A stretch of 64,000 nt of DNA, from NCBI RefSeq assembly GCF_003387475.1, contig NZ_QUNO01000006.1, positions 310,001 to 374,000 on the forward strand, written 5' to 3'. The notes under the pieces were generated by a model. It worked only from the letters and a program-made list of their open reading frames with translations, was not told the origin of the DNA and searched no databases. This DNA comes from Kutzneria buriramensis (GTDB lineage: Bacteria; Actinomycetota; Actinomycetes; Mycobacteriales; Pseudonocardiaceae). Every line of letters starts with the position of its first letter. The first letter of the stretch is position 1. Below are positions 16,269 to 23,604 of the stretch, piece by piece. A program made the position numbers and the translations under genes.

Positions 16269-17194
16269 GCCATCTGCTCGTAGCTGGCGGGGATCTTGTC
16301 CGTGAGGCCGAGCCGATGCCGCTCGATGCGCACCGCGCCCATGTGCACGGCCCGGTACAGGTTCGCCCGCCACGCCGCGTTCGGGGATTCGTCGCGCTGG
16401 CCGTAGGTGTCCCAGAACGCGTCCCGGTCGGTGCCGGGGCGCGAGCCCGCCTCGTAGAGGCTCCAGTCCGCGGCCGGATCGCCCCACGACGCCCGGTCGT
16501 GGTCGAACACGCCGACGATCCGCCCGTTGTCCAGACGCACGTTGGGCACCCACAGGTCGCCGTGCAGCAGCCGCGGCTCGGTGATCTCGTCCAGCACGTC
16601 GGCGTTCTTCGCCGCCAGCGCCTGGACCTCGCGCACGTCGGAGTCGTCGAGGCCGGCGTCGCGCAGGTCTCTGGCGGTGTCGTCCAGTGTGGACAGCACG
16701 CACTCGCTCCAGGTGGCGAACGTCGGCCCCGCCGGCCGGCCGAACCGCTCGCCGCGCACCCCGTGCACGGTCCGTACGATCTCGCCCAGCTGCCGGAAGA
16801 AGTCTTTCTTGTCGGCGAGGTCCCTAAGGCCGTCCGGGCCGGCCACTCCGCCCAGCATCGTCTGGAACGTGTAGTCGCGGGGGATCAGGTCGTGGGTGAA
16901 GTCCACGAACAGGGTTCGTGGCATGAGGGCGGCGATGGGTGCGAAGAACGCCAACGAGGCGTGCTCGTGTCGCATGAAGTCCCGCTCGATCCGGTACGAC
17001 CACGCCGGCGCGACCCGCAGGATCACCGGCTCGTCGAAGTCCACGCGGTAGGTCGTGTTGAACGAGCCGCCGCCCAGCTCCACGGCGCTTTCGGGCTCCC
17101 GCCCGAAGCCCCGGCGGCACGCCGCCTCGATCTGCTCGGCCGTCAAGGACTGCTGGAACGCACCGTCGGCGCGTGTGATCGACTCGAAATGCAC
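16244..17194 (-). CDS. aminoglycoside phosphotransferase (APH)-family kinase
   Basis: A 316-residue kinase-fold protein. The catalytic loop is LLHGDLWVPN (HxDxxxxN) and the metal-binding loop FDHDRASWGDP. The N-lobe has GGGSFNTTYRVD as glycine-rich loop and VILRVAP with the ATP-contacting position. A GTG at 17194 starts VHFESITRADG; longer in-frame extensions would run over the degraded CGNR gene and are low-complexity. The substrate may be an antibiotic, homoserine-like metabolite or sugar. Confidence 0.85.
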   Translation of the reverse strand: MHFESITRADGAFQQSLTAEQIEAACRRGFGREPESAVELGGGSFNTTYRVDFDEPVILRVAPAWSYRIERDFMRHEHASLAFFAPIAALMPRTLFVDFTHDLIPRDYTFQTMLGGVAGPDGLRDLADKKDFFRQLGEIVRTVHGVRGERFGRPAGPTFATWSECVLSTLDDTARDLRDAGLDDSDVREVQALAAKNADVLDEITEPRLLHGDLWVPNVRLDNGRIVGVFDHDRASWGDPAADWSLYEAGSRPGTDRDAFWDTYGQRDESPNAAWRANLYRAVHMGAVRIERHRLGLTDKIPASYEQMAQVLAELR

Positions 17195-17213
17195 CCGCCG
17201 ACCATGCCATGTT

Positions 17214-17424
17214 TCAGCCGGCGGCGTTGCGGGCTCGGCAGGCGGCGACGTTCGCACGGTTGCCGCACGGCTCGGAGAAGCGCTCCGGCGGCGCCGCGGT
17301 GGCGTCCTGCCCGAACGGCGCGGGCAGCTCCGGTTCGTCAAGCTTGTCCGGGTGGATCGCGTACGCGCGCGAGTTGAGCAGGTCCACCACCGCGCGGGCC
17401 CTCCGGCTCGACGCTGTTCGCCAT
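17214..17424 (-). pseudogene. collapsed CGNR zinc-finger regulator remnant
   Basis: The minus strand has an ATG at 17424 (MANSVEPEGPR), then after a one-base shift VVDLLNSRAYAIHPDKLD, then, after about ten residues, FSEPCGNRANVAACRAR and a stop at 17214. The first part matches the N-terminus, and the last the C-terminal CGNR zinc-finger motif, of CGNR-family regulators. These proteins are normally ~180-200 residues, so the middle ~120 residues are deleted. It abuts the APH-like gene start. Confidence 0.65.
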
Positions 17425-17458
17425 GGCCGGAGTGCACATGGACCAGACGTCGACGCCC

Positions 17459-17671
17459 CTACTGCTGTTGCTGGTCGCCGCCGCCCCAGTTGCGCAGGCC
17501 CTCCTTGGCCTTGTCCGTGCCCTGCCGGATCTGGTCCGAGTGCTTGTTGCCGGTCTTCTCGTCGACGAACTCCCCGGCGCGGTCCACCGCGCCGTCCGCC
17601 TTGTCGCCGTGCTCGCCGACCATCTCCTTGGCCTTGTTCTTCAGCTCGTTCAACTTGTCCGAGAGAGCCAT
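17459..17671 (-). CDS. MT0933-type antitoxin-like protein
   Basis: A 70-residue, highly charged helical protein (MALSDKLNELKNKAKEMVGEHGDK...DEKTGNKHSDQIRQGTDKAKEGL) typical of the actinobacterial MT0933/Rv0909 antitoxin family. A strong GGAGG ribosome-binding site lies just upstream of the ATG at 17671, favouring it over a start ten codons earlier. No toxin gene of the Rv0910 type is adjacent, so a stress or general role is as likely as a toxin-antitoxin role. Confidence 0.8.
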   Translation of the reverse strand: MALSDKLNELKNKAKEMVGEHGDKADGAVDRAGEFVDEKTGNKHSDQIRQGTDKAKEGLRNWGGGDQQQQ

Positions 17672-17755
17672 CTCGCCTCCAGGTTGGACCGTCGTACCCA
17701 TCCAGGCTGACCCCGGAGCAACCCTCGGAAACGCGAACTCACCACTTCGGGTGGG

Positions 17756-18892
17756 TCATCCCTGGACAGTCGGCTTTTCCACGAGCCGGGCGATGTGGTG
17801 GCGCAGGGCATCGAGGTCGCCGGCGCGCTGGAGGGCATCGGCCAGACCAGCCTCCAGACGTCGGTGTCGCAGCTCGGCCTCGCCGGCCGCTGAGGTCTGC
17901 CGGGCAAGGTCGCCGGCGAGGGTGGCCTTGTCCGTATGGAGGCGGCCCAGTTCGTCGGCGAAGGTGCGGGTGGCGGCCGCGAGGTCGCCGGTCAGCTTGT
18001 CGATGCGGGTGTCCGCCTCCTGCCGGAGGGCACGCTCGGTGGCGGCGAAGGCGTCCGCCTGAGCGGTCAGCCGGTTCTCGTACTCGGCGGTCAGCTCGGT
18101 CCGCAGGGCCTGTTCCGCCGCGGCCCGTTCGGCCTGGAGGTGGGCAATCCTGTCGACCGTGGCCACCCGCTCGCTGTTCAGGGTCTGCTGGAGGTCCGCA
18201 ACCTGCCGCTGAGCGCTGGTCACCTGGTCCAGAGCCTGCTGGCGCTCCCGCTGTGCCTGGTCCCGAGCCGCCTCGGCCTCGCGCTGCCCCGCGACGGCGG
18301 CCTCCGCGGCGATCCTCGCCTGCTCGACCTGGGCGTCGGCCTCCTCGCGGGCAGCCCGGTCCGCCTCCGCCGCCGCGACCGCCGCATCGGCTTTGGCGAG
18401 CGCGTCGTCCCGCGCCGCCAAGGCTTCCGCCGTGGCGCGGTTCGCTTCGTCGCGGGCGGCCGCCGCCTCGTCGCTCGTGGCGATCGTCGCCGCCATCTGC
18501 TGGTTCAGGTACTCCTGCACAGCAGCCACCTCGTCCAGCAGCGGCCGCACCGCCGTCTGGACCACCGTCAGCCGCTCATCGAGGTTGCCGACGTCGAGCC
18601 GCGTCATCGGCTGGTCCGGGCCGTACAGGTGCACCCAGATCTCGCGCTGCTCGTCCAGCATCGCGCAGGTGATCACCTTCGCGCCCCAACTCCCGTACCG
18701 CTCCGGCTCCGCCGCGCAGTAGGGCGTAGGCCGCCCCCCTCTCGGCGACAACTCCGGCAACGCCCGCCCGCAGTACGCGCACCGCGCCCCGGTGCCCGCC
18801 GTCAACGCCCTCAGCGTCGCCTCGCGCCGTTCGTCCCGGCTCCCACGCCGCACCGGAGGGGACAGATGCCGTTCACCTGCGTCAACGCTCAC
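17756..18892 (-). CDS. zinc-ribbon plus long coiled-coil protein
   Basis: A 378-residue protein. The N-terminus has a metal-binding-like set CAYC...PYC near residues 38-60, then a small conserved domain (AAEPERYGSWGAKVITCAMLDEQREIWVHLYG). From about residue 125 to 365 it is an uninterrupted Ala/Glu/Arg/Gln-rich coiled coil. The organisation resembles plasmid-type KfrA/coiled-coil proteins and other DNA-organising proteins, but the N-terminus is not a KfrA helix-turn-helix. Two tandem 22-bp-spaced repeats lie just upstream (18914-18954), suggesting autoregulation. No database family could be named. Confidence 0.7.
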   Translation of the reverse strand: MSVDAGERHLSPPVRRGSRDERREATLRALTAGTGARCAYCGRALPELSPRGGRPTPYCAAEPERYGSWGAKVITCAMLDEQREIWVHLYGPDQPMTRLDVGNLDERLTVVQTAVRPLLDEVAAVQEYLNQQMAATIATSDEAAAARDEANRATAEALAARDDALAKADAAVAAAEADRAAREEADAQVEQARIAAEAAVAGQREAEAARDQAQRERQQALDQVTSAQRQVADLQQTLNSERVATVDRIAHLQAERAAAEQALRTELTAEYENRLTAQADAFAATERALRQEADTRIDKLTGDLAAATRTFADELGRLHTDKATLAGDLARQTSAAGEAELRHRRLEAGLADALQRAGDLDALRHHIARLVEKPTVQG

Positions 18893-18913
18893 CCAGGCGA
18901 TCCTACAGCAATA

Positions 18914-18954
18914 GGTTTGAGAACCAAAACTACACGGTTAGAGAATCGAAACTA
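18914..18954. promoter_or_regulatory. two tandem 19-bp repeats at 22-bp spacing
   Basis: GGTTTGAGAACCAAAACTA (18914-18932) and GGTTAGAGAATCGAAACTA (18936-18954) match at 16 of 19 positions. The first contains a GGTT-N4-AACC dyad. The AT content is far above the surroundings. They sit 22 bases upstream of the coiled-coil gene start and are likely protein-binding sites (operator or iteron-like). Confidence 0.65.
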
Positions 18955-19174
18955 GAACATGTCGACAGGAGAGTCTGGCAGTAGTCATATGGATAAGTGA
19001 GATTATTGATATGACCTAGACCGAGGTGGTCGCGGGGCGGCCAAAGGTGATCACCAGGCCCGCGATCGTCACGGTGACGAAACGCGGCCGGGTGAATCTC
19101 GAGCAGACGGCCGAATGGGGGCGCATAGTGTGCACGGAGAGAGATCAACCGTGTGCCGAGGGTGGTGGGGGCGG
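18955..19174. other. AT-richer intergenic region
   Basis: Between the tandem repeats and the LppA-like fragment there is an AT-richer stretch (notably 18955-19020). I see no convincing gene in it. It probably holds the promoter of the coiled-coil gene and decayed upstream sequence of the LppA-like gene. Confidence 0.5.
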
Positions 19175-19417
19175 ATGACGGCCATCACCGACGCCCAGTG
19201 GGAACGGGCCCTGGTCATCATCGGCCAGGTCGCGCAGAAACAGGGCTTCGGCACCACACCGCAGCGCCTCAACGACTCGCCCGGCGACCACGACGAGGCC
19301 TTCCACAGCGTCGGCGACGACGGCCGGATCACGCTCGGCACAGCCAAGCACACGGTGCTGGGCCTGGACGTCGGCTGTCACCTGACCGCGGCGGCGAAGG
19401 CACGCGGCCACCTCTGA
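19175..19417 (+). CDS. LppA-like protein, N-terminally truncated
   Basis: An 80-residue product (MTAITDAQWERALVII...). RLNDSPGDHDEAF, ITLGTAKHTVLGLDVGCHL matches the C-terminal half of actinobacterial LppA-family lipoproteins (DxPGDH..., FGTA..TVL...GCHL). Normal family members are ~150-200 residues with a lipobox; no signal peptide is encoded here in any frame upstream. Either a decayed gene or a cytoplasmic variant. It ends 12 bases before the phosphoribosyltransferase gene. Confidence 0.55.
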   Translation: MTAITDAQWERALVIIGQVAQKQGFGTTPQRLNDSPGDHDEAFHSVGDDGRITLGTAKHTVLGLDVGCHLTAAAKARGHL

Positions 19418-19429
19418 CAGGATGATCGC

Positions 19430-19969
19430 ATGCCGGACGCCGACCTCCTCGACCTCGCCCGTGACATCGACCGCTGCTGCCGGCTGCGGGGTTCCTTCAC
19501 GCTGCGATCGGGCACTGTGGCGACGGAGTACTTCGACAAGTACCTGTTCGAGGCGGATCCCGTGCTGCTGCGGCGGATCGCCGAACGGATGACGGCCTTG
19601 ATCCCCGACGACGCCCAAGCATTGGGTGGCCTGGAACTCGGCGGCGTGCCACTGGCGACGATGATCAGCCAGCTGACCGGCCTGCCGACGCTGTTCATCC
19701 GCAAGCAGGCCAAGGAATACAGCACCCGCCGCCTGGCCGAGGATGGTGTGGTCGAGGGACGGCGAGTCGTGCTCGTGGAGGACGTGATCACTACCGGGGG
19801 AGCGGTCCTCGCGGCAGCGCGGGCGCTGCGCGAGGGCGGGGCGACGGTCGACACGGTGGTGTGCGCGGTGGACCGCAGCGGCGGCGACACAGAACTGTTG
19901 ACGGGCAACGGAATCGGCGTCCGATCGGTGCTGACCAAGGCGCTGCTCGACACGGTGGGTGCGGCGTGA
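19430..19969 (+). CDS. pyrE: orotate phosphoribosyltransferase-like protein
   Basis: A 179-residue type I phosphoribosyltransferase. The PRPP-binding motif VVLVEDVITTGGA is at residues 113-125, and FIRKQAKEYSTRR is the flexible catalytic loop with the conserved Lys. SFTLRSGTVATEYFDKY matches the orotate-binding N-terminus of PyrE. It would make OMP from orotate and PRPP. No other pyrimidine gene is nearby; its stop overlaps the GTG start of a tyrosine recombinase (GTGA, 19966-19969), an unusual coupling. It may be an accessory paralogue, so the symbol is provisional. Confidence 0.8.
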   Translation: MPDADLLDLARDIDRCCRLRGSFTLRSGTVATEYFDKYLFEADPVLLRRIAERMTALIPDDAQALGGLELGGVPLATMISQLTGLPTLFIRKQAKEYSTRRLAEDGVVEGRRVVLVEDVITTGGAVLAAARALREGGATVDTVVCAVDRSGGDTELLTGNGIGVRSVLTKALLDTVGAA

Positions 19970-21114
19970 CGCTGGCCGTCATGGGCGAGGACAAGTCCGC
20001 CCGCGAACGCCTCCAGGAGTTCCTGCGCATCTACGCCTCGGTCAACACCCGCCTCGCCTACGCCACCGACCTCGGCATCCCGCTGGACTGGGTGCCCGGC
20101 TACACCCCGCCGGACCCGAACCGCCGGCGCGGGCGGAGGCGGGCGGCGCCGACGGGGCTGGAGTGGCTGAACTGGTGCGGCGCCAACGGGTTCACCTTCG
20201 CCGACGTCCGCGTCGAGCACGTGGAGCGCTGGCTGGACGAGCTCACCAGTGCCGGCTACAGCGACGCCACCAGGGGCCGGATGCTGTCGGCGGTGTCGGC
20301 GTTCTACGCGAAGTACCTGCTACGGGAGGGTCTGGCCACCCAGAACCCCGTGTCGCTGGTGGACCGTCGCGCCCAACACCTGAACAAGCCGGCGGGCACG
20401 CCGTCGACGACGAAGCGCTGGTCGTTCCAGGCCTGCCGGGCGCTGCTGATGGCGGCGTACCTGCTCGCCGAGCGCAGCCGCGACGGCGTCCGCGACAGGG
20501 CGATGGTGGAGATCCTGGTCGGCACGGGCGTCCGCGCGGACGAACTGGTCGGCGTGAACCTGGACGACTACCGCCGCGCCGCCCCTCACGACATCGGCAT
20601 CCTGCGGGTGCACGGCAAGGGCGGCAAGGACCGCGAAGTCGCCCTCGCACCGCCGGTCGCCGACGCCCTGGAGCTCTACCTCGCCAATCGCGTGCAACCG
20701 ACCGCTCCCGCGCTGCCGGGCCAGTTCGGCAACGCCGCCGCGCAGCCGATTTTCGTGACCAGCACGGGAAGACGCGTCCACACCTCGCACCTGCAAGCCC
20801 TGCTGACGAGGCTGTGCACCACCTTCACCTCGACGCCGAGGTCCCAACAGCTGCGGGACCTGCTCGCCACGCCCGAGGCGGAGTTCGTCGCCACCCACCT
20901 GGGCCCGCTGCGCGACACCATCCACCCGCACTCGGCCCGGCACTCCTACGCCACCCACGCCGTCGAACGAGGCGTGCCGCCACGGCAGGTCCAGCGCGAC
21001 CTCGGCCACGCGGTGCTCACCACCACCGAGGGCTACCTGCACGACGAGGACAACGTCCGCAACTCCGCCGCCCACGAACTCGCCCCCGCCCTGCACCGAG
21101 GCTGGCTGCCCTAG
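19966..21114 (+). CDS. tyrosine recombinase/integrase
   Basis: A 382-residue tyrosine recombinase. The N-terminal SAM-like domain includes LEWLNWCGANGFTFADVRVEHVERWLDEL. The catalytic domain shows R (GTGVRADELVG), K (HGKGGKDREVAL), H-x-x-R (HPHSARHSYATH), H (RDLGHAVLTTTEGYLH) and the nucleophile Y within TTEGYLHDEDN. It is like the phage/ICE-type integrases of actinomycetes. The GTG start at 19966 overlaps the phosphoribosyltransferase stop. No attachment site or excisionase was recognised nearby. Confidence 0.88.
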   Translation: MTLAVMGEDKSARERLQEFLRIYASVNTRLAYATDLGIPLDWVPGYTPPDPNRRRGRRRAAPTGLEWLNWCGANGFTFADVRVEHVERWLDELTSAGYSDATRGRMLSAVSAFYAKYLLREGLATQNPVSLVDRRAQHLNKPAGTPSTTKRWSFQACRALLMAAYLLAERSRDGVRDRAMVEILVGTGVRADELVGVNLDDYRRAAPHDIGILRVHGKGGKDREVALAPPVADALELYLANRVQPTAPALPGQFGNAAAQPIFVTSTGRRVHTSHLQALLTRLCTTFTSTPRSQQLRDLLATPEAEFVATHLGPLRDTIHPHSARHSYATHAVERGVPPRQVQRDLGHAVLTTTEGYLHDEDNVRNSAAHELAPALHRGWLP

Positions 21115-22379
21115 TGCCCGGCTCCGCACGGGCATTCCAGCACTTCACGGCTCCCTGTCTCACGCCGACGCAGCCGGACCATCGGCGCGAGCCGGCGCAC
21201 GACGGTCATGAGCTGCCGCGGCAACCGATGGACGCCGCCGGTCGTCTCCGTCCAGAAGAACAGCCAACCGCCCCGTAACGCCAACGGAACCAGGCCGAGC
21301 CACCGGCGGCGGCGCAGCTGCAGCATGAACAGCTCGGCCAGCAGCACCAGTTCCGCGCGCGGCCCGATGTGGTCGTGGCTGATCTTCAAGCCGTCGACTC
21401 CGGTCCGCTCCGCATGGTCGAACTCCCCGAGCCGCACGTAGAACCGCACCCAGGTGCCGCGGAGCACGGCGACGGCGATGCTCACCTCGCCGGCCTGCGT
21501 GAAGATCGCGTTGGCCTGCTCGATGTGATACCGGGCTTGCTCGACGGTGCCGTGCGCGACCAGCACCTCGGCCAGCCGTTGGTGGAAGAAGCCCTGGCCG
21601 GTGAGCATGTTGTCGGACAGGTGCTCCGCCCCGACGTAGAGGTGCAGCGCCGACCGGAGGTCGCCGTGATCGTGCGCGAGCCGCCCCAGGTAGTGGACCG
21701 CCGTCGCGACCGCCTGCCGCACACCGCGTTCCCCGAGCACCGGCTGGCCGAGCTCCACCGCCCGGTCGAAGTACCGCTCGGCGGCCTCGGTGTCGGCGTA
21801 GTAGTAGGAGATCCCGGTCGCAGTCTCCACGTCGACCACGTACTCGCTCGGTGCGTCGGCGGTGAGCAACCGCCGACATTCGTCCAGCCGACGCCGCGCC
21901 CGGCCGTAGGCGCTGACGTCGGTGTGGTACTTGGCCAGCGTCAACAGCGCGTGCACCCGCTCGACGTCGTTCAGGCTCGCCTCGGCGGCCTGCTCGATGA
22001 GCTTGCGTCGGCGCGGACTGCCGTTGGCGAGCCGGGCCTCGAAGCGGGCCGCCGCCAGCCACAGCGAGGTGGTGGAACTTCCGCGTCGGCGCAACTCCTC
22101 GATGATCAGCAGCGCGCTGTCGAAGAACTGCGCGTACTCACTGAAGCCGGGCCCGGCGCCTATGGTGAGCACCTTGTCGAACGACAGCGCGACCAGGGCG
22201 TGCAGCGTCTCGGACGGGATGCGGTCTCCGGTGACCACCGCGCTGCGCAGCAGCGTCGACAGTTTCGGCACATCCGCGGCGACCATGCCGGCCACGACCT
22301 GGGCGATCTCGGTCCCGAACCGCCGCTCGGCATAGCGCAGGCTGAGCTGCTGCCAGTCCGACAGCTGCGCGGTGGTCAC
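21111..22379 (-). CDS. TPR-repeat protein paired with the NB-ARC ATPase
   Basis: A 422-residue all-helical protein with a GTG start overlapping the stop of the NB-ARC gene (GTGA at 22376-22379). From about residue 90 it is made of ~40-residue helix pairs of TPR type (ALLTLAKYHTDVSAYGRARRRLDECRRLL; ATAVHYLGRLAHDHGDLRSALHLY). It ends in a Cys-containing tail (LECPCGAGH). In single-chain STAND proteins such repeats follow the ATPase and sense the trigger; here they are a separate, coupled polypeptide. Its 3' end overlaps the convergent recombinase gene by four bases. Confidence 0.8.
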   Translation of the reverse strand: MTTAQLSDWQQLSLRYAERRFGTEIAQVVAGMVAADVPKLSTLLRSAVVTGDRIPSETLHALVALSFDKVLTIGAGPGFSEYAQFFDSALLIIEELRRRGSSTTSLWLAAARFEARLANGSPRRRKLIEQAAEASLNDVERVHALLTLAKYHTDVSAYGRARRRLDECRRLLTADAPSEYVVDVETATGISYYYADTEAAERYFDRAVELGQPVLGERGVRQAVATAVHYLGRLAHDHGDLRSALHLYVGAEHLSDNMLTGQGFFHQRLAEVLVAHGTVEQARYHIEQANAIFTQAGEVSIAVAVLRGTWVRFYVRLGEFDHAERTGVDGLKISHDHIGPRAELVLLAELFMLQLRRRRWLGLVPLALRGGWLFFWTETTGGVHRLPRQLMTVVRRLAPMVRLRRRETGSREVLECPCGAGH

Positions 22380-23584
22380 TGGATCTCCCACGCCAGCGGG
22401 CACATGTACTGGTAGAGCAGGCTGTGGATGGAGTACAGCTCGTTGTGGTTGGACGGCCGGATCAGGCCCAGCCGGCAGGCCGTGCCCAGCACCTCGTCGA
22501 AGCCGTCCTCGATGCCTGCCGCCGCCTGGAGCGCGTCGTACGCCAGCGATCCGCCTCGGCTGGTCGCGCAGAACGCGTACAGCAGCCCCAGCGCATGCTC
22601 CTGGGACGACCGCGTGCGCAGCTCGTCCAGCGAGCCGTCGAACAGCCAGGCCCGGACCCGGCCACCGAGCCGATCGCCGGTCGCGCCGCCGAGCTCGGCG
22701 ATCACGTGGTCCAGCGGGCGGCCGGTGACGACGAACCGGCGGGTGATCAGCTTGATCAGGAACGGGTTGCCCTCGGTGATCTCGTGCACCGCGGCCAGTT
22801 TGTCGTCGCCGGCGGTGGCGAGGTCGGAGTTCGTGTCGGCGGCCACCAGTCGCACCAGATCGCACGTCTTGGCCGGGGTCAGCGGCGGCACGACGAAGTC
22901 CCGCACGTCGAGATCGTCGCCGACGACCGACCACCGGGTCGTGGCTACGATCTTGTGGGGGTGCCGGAAACCCAACGCGCGCAACCGGTGGATCACCTGC
23001 TCGGCGGCGCGCACCATCTCCAGGTTGTCGACGACCACCAGCAGCCGGCCAGCCCTGAGCTCCGTGGCGACGAACCGCCTCAGCTCGTGCTCCCACAGCG
23101 CCTGGTTGGCGGGCAGCGGGCAGCCCAGCTGCGCGGCGATCATCCGGAGCACGTCGTGCCAGTAGATGGAGTCCAGGGATGCCTCGCCGGCTTCGGTGGC
23201 CGAGAACCGGGCGTTCTTCGCCGACGCCCACACGAGGTGGGTGAAGCCGCCGTCCTCGGCCACCGCGGACACGGCGGCGTGCGTGACGGCGGTCTTGCCC
23301 AGGCCGCCCTCGCCGGACACGGTGATCGCGGGGGAGTGCGTGCCAGCGATCTCGTCGGCGAGGCCGGCGACCAACTCCGAGACGTGGATCAGCCGCTGTG
23401 GCTCGACCAGCGCGTAGAACTCCCACCCACGCGGTGGCTTCGGTGTTTCGGTGGCCGATTCGGGTGGGGCGTTGTAGATGGTGACATGGTCGATACGGTG
23501 CGCCTGCACGCCGTGAACGCTCTCGGCCGTGTTCTCGGAGCGGCCACCAGTGTTCGACGATTTGCGGCGCCACCAACCGAACAT
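22376..23584 (-). CDS. NB-ARC/STAND-type ATPase
   Basis: A 402-residue protein. After a charged ~25-residue N-terminus, the HRIDHVTIYNAPPE segment resembles linkers that follow effector-associated domains in actinobacterial STAND proteins. Walker A is GEGGLGKTAV (91-100), Walker B LLVVVDNLE, and the sensor-1-like KIVATTRWS. PPLTPAKTCDLV and EITEGNPFLIKLI match the GxP-type region of NB-ARC proteins. A winged-helix-like tail follows. No enzymatic effector domain is visible at the N-terminus. It is coupled to the TPR gene by GTGA. Role (transcription control, signalling or anti-phage sensing) is open. Confidence 0.82.
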   Translation of the reverse strand: MFGWWRRKSSNTGGRSENTAESVHGVQAHRIDHVTIYNAPPESATETPKPPRGWEFYALVEPQRLIHVSELVAGLADEIAGTHSPAITVSGEGGLGKTAVTHAAVSAVAEDGGFTHLVWASAKNARFSATEAGEASLDSIYWHDVLRMIAAQLGCPLPANQALWEHELRRFVATELRAGRLLVVVDNLEMVRAAEQVIHRLRALGFRHPHKIVATTRWSVVGDDLDVRDFVVPPLTPAKTCDLVRLVAADTNSDLATAGDDKLAAVHEITEGNPFLIKLITRRFVVTGRPLDHVIAELGGATGDRLGGRVRAWLFDGSLDELRTRSSQEHALGLLYAFCATSRGGSLAYDALQAAAGIEDGFDEVLGTACRLGLIRPSNHNELYSIHSLLYQYMCPLAWEIQ

Positions 23585-23604
23585 GCCGACATGATGGCTG
23601 CTGG

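Noticed and set aside
17459-17671. Complete toxin-antitoxin pair
   Set aside because: Only the antitoxin-like gene is present; the neighbour on each side is not a toxin of the expected family.
21111-23584. Reading the NB-ARC and TPR genes as one gene broken by a frameshift
   Set aside because: The GTGA overlap with a usable GTG start is the same coupling used by many intact pairs in this window, and both products look complete.
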